From the NCBI RefSeq assembly GCF_014042015.1, contig NZ_CP059493.1, forward strand, positions 1,736,001-1,800,000: DNA of 64,000 nt, written 5' to 3'. This document shows, piece by piece, positions 62,810-64,000 of the stretch. Numbering within the stretch: the first letter of the stretch is position 1; every line of letters starts with the position of its first letter. The notes below the pieces were generated by a model, which had not been told where the DNA came from, searched no databases, and was given only the letters and a program-made list of their open reading frames with translations. Source of the DNA: Actinotalea sp. JY-7876 (GTDB taxonomy: Bacteria; Actinomycetota; Actinomycetes; Actinomycetales; Cellulomonadaceae). The translations under genes and the position numbers were made by a program.

Positions 62810-64000
62810 CGGAGCAGCTCCGGCAGGGACGCGACGTACGCGGCGTGGTTGCGCGCGACCTCGGCGACGCTGTCCCCGCCGAACTTCTCGACGACGGCGT
62901 CGGCCAGGACGAGCGCGACCATCGCCTCCGCGACGACCGCGGCGGGCGGCACGGCGCAGACGTCGGAGCGCTGGTGGATGGCGCGCGCGGTCTCCCCCGT
63001 CGCGACGTCGACCGTGTCGAGCGCGCGCGGGACCGTGGAGATCGGCTTCATGGCGGCGCGCACGCGCAGCACCTCGCCGTTGGTCATGCCGCCCTCCAGG
63101 CCGCCCGCGCGGTTGCTGCGGCGGCGGATCCGGCCCGTGGCGGGGTCGCGCTCCATCTCGTCGTGCGCCTGCGAGCCGCGGCGCGCGGCGGTGCGGAACC
63201 CGTCGCCCACCTCGGCGCCCTTGATGGCCTGGATGCCCATGAGGGCGGCGGCGAGCCGCGCGTCCAGCCGGCGGTCCCAGTGCGTGTAGCTGCCGAGGCC
63301 CGTGGGCACGTCGTACGCGAGCACCTCCACGACGCCGCCCAGCGTGTCGCCCGCGCGGTGGCAGTCGTCGATCTCGGCGACCATCGCCGCCGAGGCGGCC
63401 GCGTCGAAGCAGCGCACCGGGTCGGCGTCCAGCGCCGCGACGTCGTCCGGCGTGGGCAGCGCGGCGTCGTCGGGAACCGCGACGGGACCGATCTGCACGA
63501 CGTGCGAGACCAGGCGCACGCCGACGGCCTGCTCGAGGAAGTGCGCGGCGACGACGCCGAGCGCCACGCGCGTCGCGGTCTCCCGCGCCGAGGCCCGCTC
63601 GAGCACGGGACGCGCGTCGGTGAACCCGTACTTGCGCATGCCCACGAGGTCGGCGTGCCCGGGCCGGGGGCGGGTGAGCGGCCGGTTGCGGGCGACCTCC
63701 CGCTCGTCGCCGGTGCCGGCGTCGACCAGTAGGCGCTCCGGCGGTACGGGGTCGGCGGCCATGACGTCGACCCACTTGGGCCACTCGCTGTTGCCGATCT
63801 CGATCGCGAGCGGGCCGCCCTGGGTGACGCCGTGCCGCAGCCCGGCGAGCATCCGGACCTCGTCCTGCTCGAAGGCCATGCGTGCGCCGCGGCCGTAGCC
63901 GAGCCGGCGCCGGGCGAGCGCGTCGCGCACGTCCGCGCTCGTGACCTGCACGCCCGCGGGCAGACCCTCGAGGATCCCGACGAGCGCCTGGCCGTGCGAC
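62806..64000 (-). CDS. aroC: Chorismate synthase (5' end beyond window)
   Basis: Only about a dozen N-terminal residues are missing: the frame runs from [15 protein letters not shown] at the window edge through [18 protein letters not shown]. It continues with the FMN/EPSP-binding [21 protein letters not shown] and the later GGMTNGE element to LPELLR. The reaction makes chorismate from EPSP with reduced FMN. The GTG at 63951 is an internal codon, not the start. The operon continues with aroK (ATGA overlap). Confidence 0.97.
   Translation of the reverse strand, partial: SHGQALVGILEGLPAGVQVTSADVRDALARRRLGYGRGARMAFEQDEVRMLAGLRHGVTQGGPLAIEIGNSEWPKWVDVMAADPVPPERLLVDAGTGDEREVARNRPLTRPRPGHADLVGMRKYGFTDARPVLERASARETATRVALGVVAAHFLEQAVGVRLVSHVVQIGPVAVPDDAALPTPDDVAALDADPVRCFDAAASAAMVAEIDDCHRAGDTLGGVVEVLAYDVPTGLGSYTHWDRRLDARLAAALMGIQAIKGAEVGDGFRTAARRGSQAHDEMERDPATGRIRRRSNRAGGLEGGMTNGEVLRVRAAMKPISTVPRALDTVDVATGETARAIHQRSDVCAVPPAAVVAEAMVALVLADAVVEKFGGDSVAEVARNHAAYVASLPELLR

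Overview
The window is a chromosomal segment of a very high-GC actinobacterium. Three things point there: RbpA, the actinobacterial-type integration host factor, and a gene order matching the mycobacterial/streptomycete core (pyrR-pyrB-pyrC-membrane protein-carA-carB-pyrF, mihF-gmk-rpoZ-coaBC-metK, priA-fmt-rsmB-rpe, pafBC-tatAC-helY, aroCKBQ-efp-nusB). Protein style suggests Micrococcales, perhaps Cellulomonadaceae; that family call is inference. No rRNA, tRNA, IS element, prophage or CRISPR array was seen.

Layout. 1-6930: tail of a probable bifunctional nuclease, a MerR-type regulator, pyruvate carboxylase and small accessory genes (GNAT, TfoX-like, serine hydrolase). 7070-16061: accessory stretch with a divergent arsR/arsM pair and two ArsR-type operators, a divergent SDR/MarR pair with one palindromic operator, a decayed DHFR-like gene, a P-type ATPase, a MOSC protein, an MFS exporter and a UPF0303 protein. 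16061-22508: an ABC exporter with a 100-residue insertion in its ATPase domain, rbpA behind a SigR-like promoter, lnt and an amidohydrolase. 22530-28887 (minus): pafB, pafC, a small membrane gene, tatA, tatC and helY. 28921-32750: a DUF3866 gene, then PH-domain gene, hisG, hisE and a PnuC-family transporter preceded by an FMN riboswitch and a 24-codon leader ORF. 32838-43763 (minus): rpe, rsmB, fmt, a HAD gene, priA, metK, coaBC, rpoZ, gmk and mihF, with pyrF ending the pyrimidine operon. 43760-51931 (minus): carB, carA, a membrane gene, pyrC, pyrB and pyrR, led by a PyrR-binding stem-loop. 52099-58401 (plus): an alpha/beta hydrolase, putA and a membrane GGDEF-EAL protein. 58409-64000 (minus): nusB, efp, a membrane protein/SatD-like pair, and aroQ, aroB, aroK and aroC, the last running off the window.

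How the genes work together. The pyr operon makes UMP under PyrR control of its own mRNA leader. The aro cluster carries DAHP to dehydroquinate (AroB), dehydroshikimate (AroQ), shikimate phosphate (AroK) and chorismate (AroC). The riboswitch, leader ORF and transporter look like a flavin-uptake unit placed where relatives carry riboflavin synthesis genes. At least ten genes have a -10-like hexamer exactly six bases before the start codon, which fits widespread leaderless transcription and helps fix their starts.

Most noteworthy: the riboswitch/coupled-leader architecture; two 18-bp operator-like repeats lying exactly on the -10 and -35 of the SatD-like gene; the twin ArsR operators; the leaderless-promoter pattern; the absence of Pup-proteasome genes beside pafBC; and an AT-rich site at 10241-10262 with a Xer-like layout next to a gene remnant.
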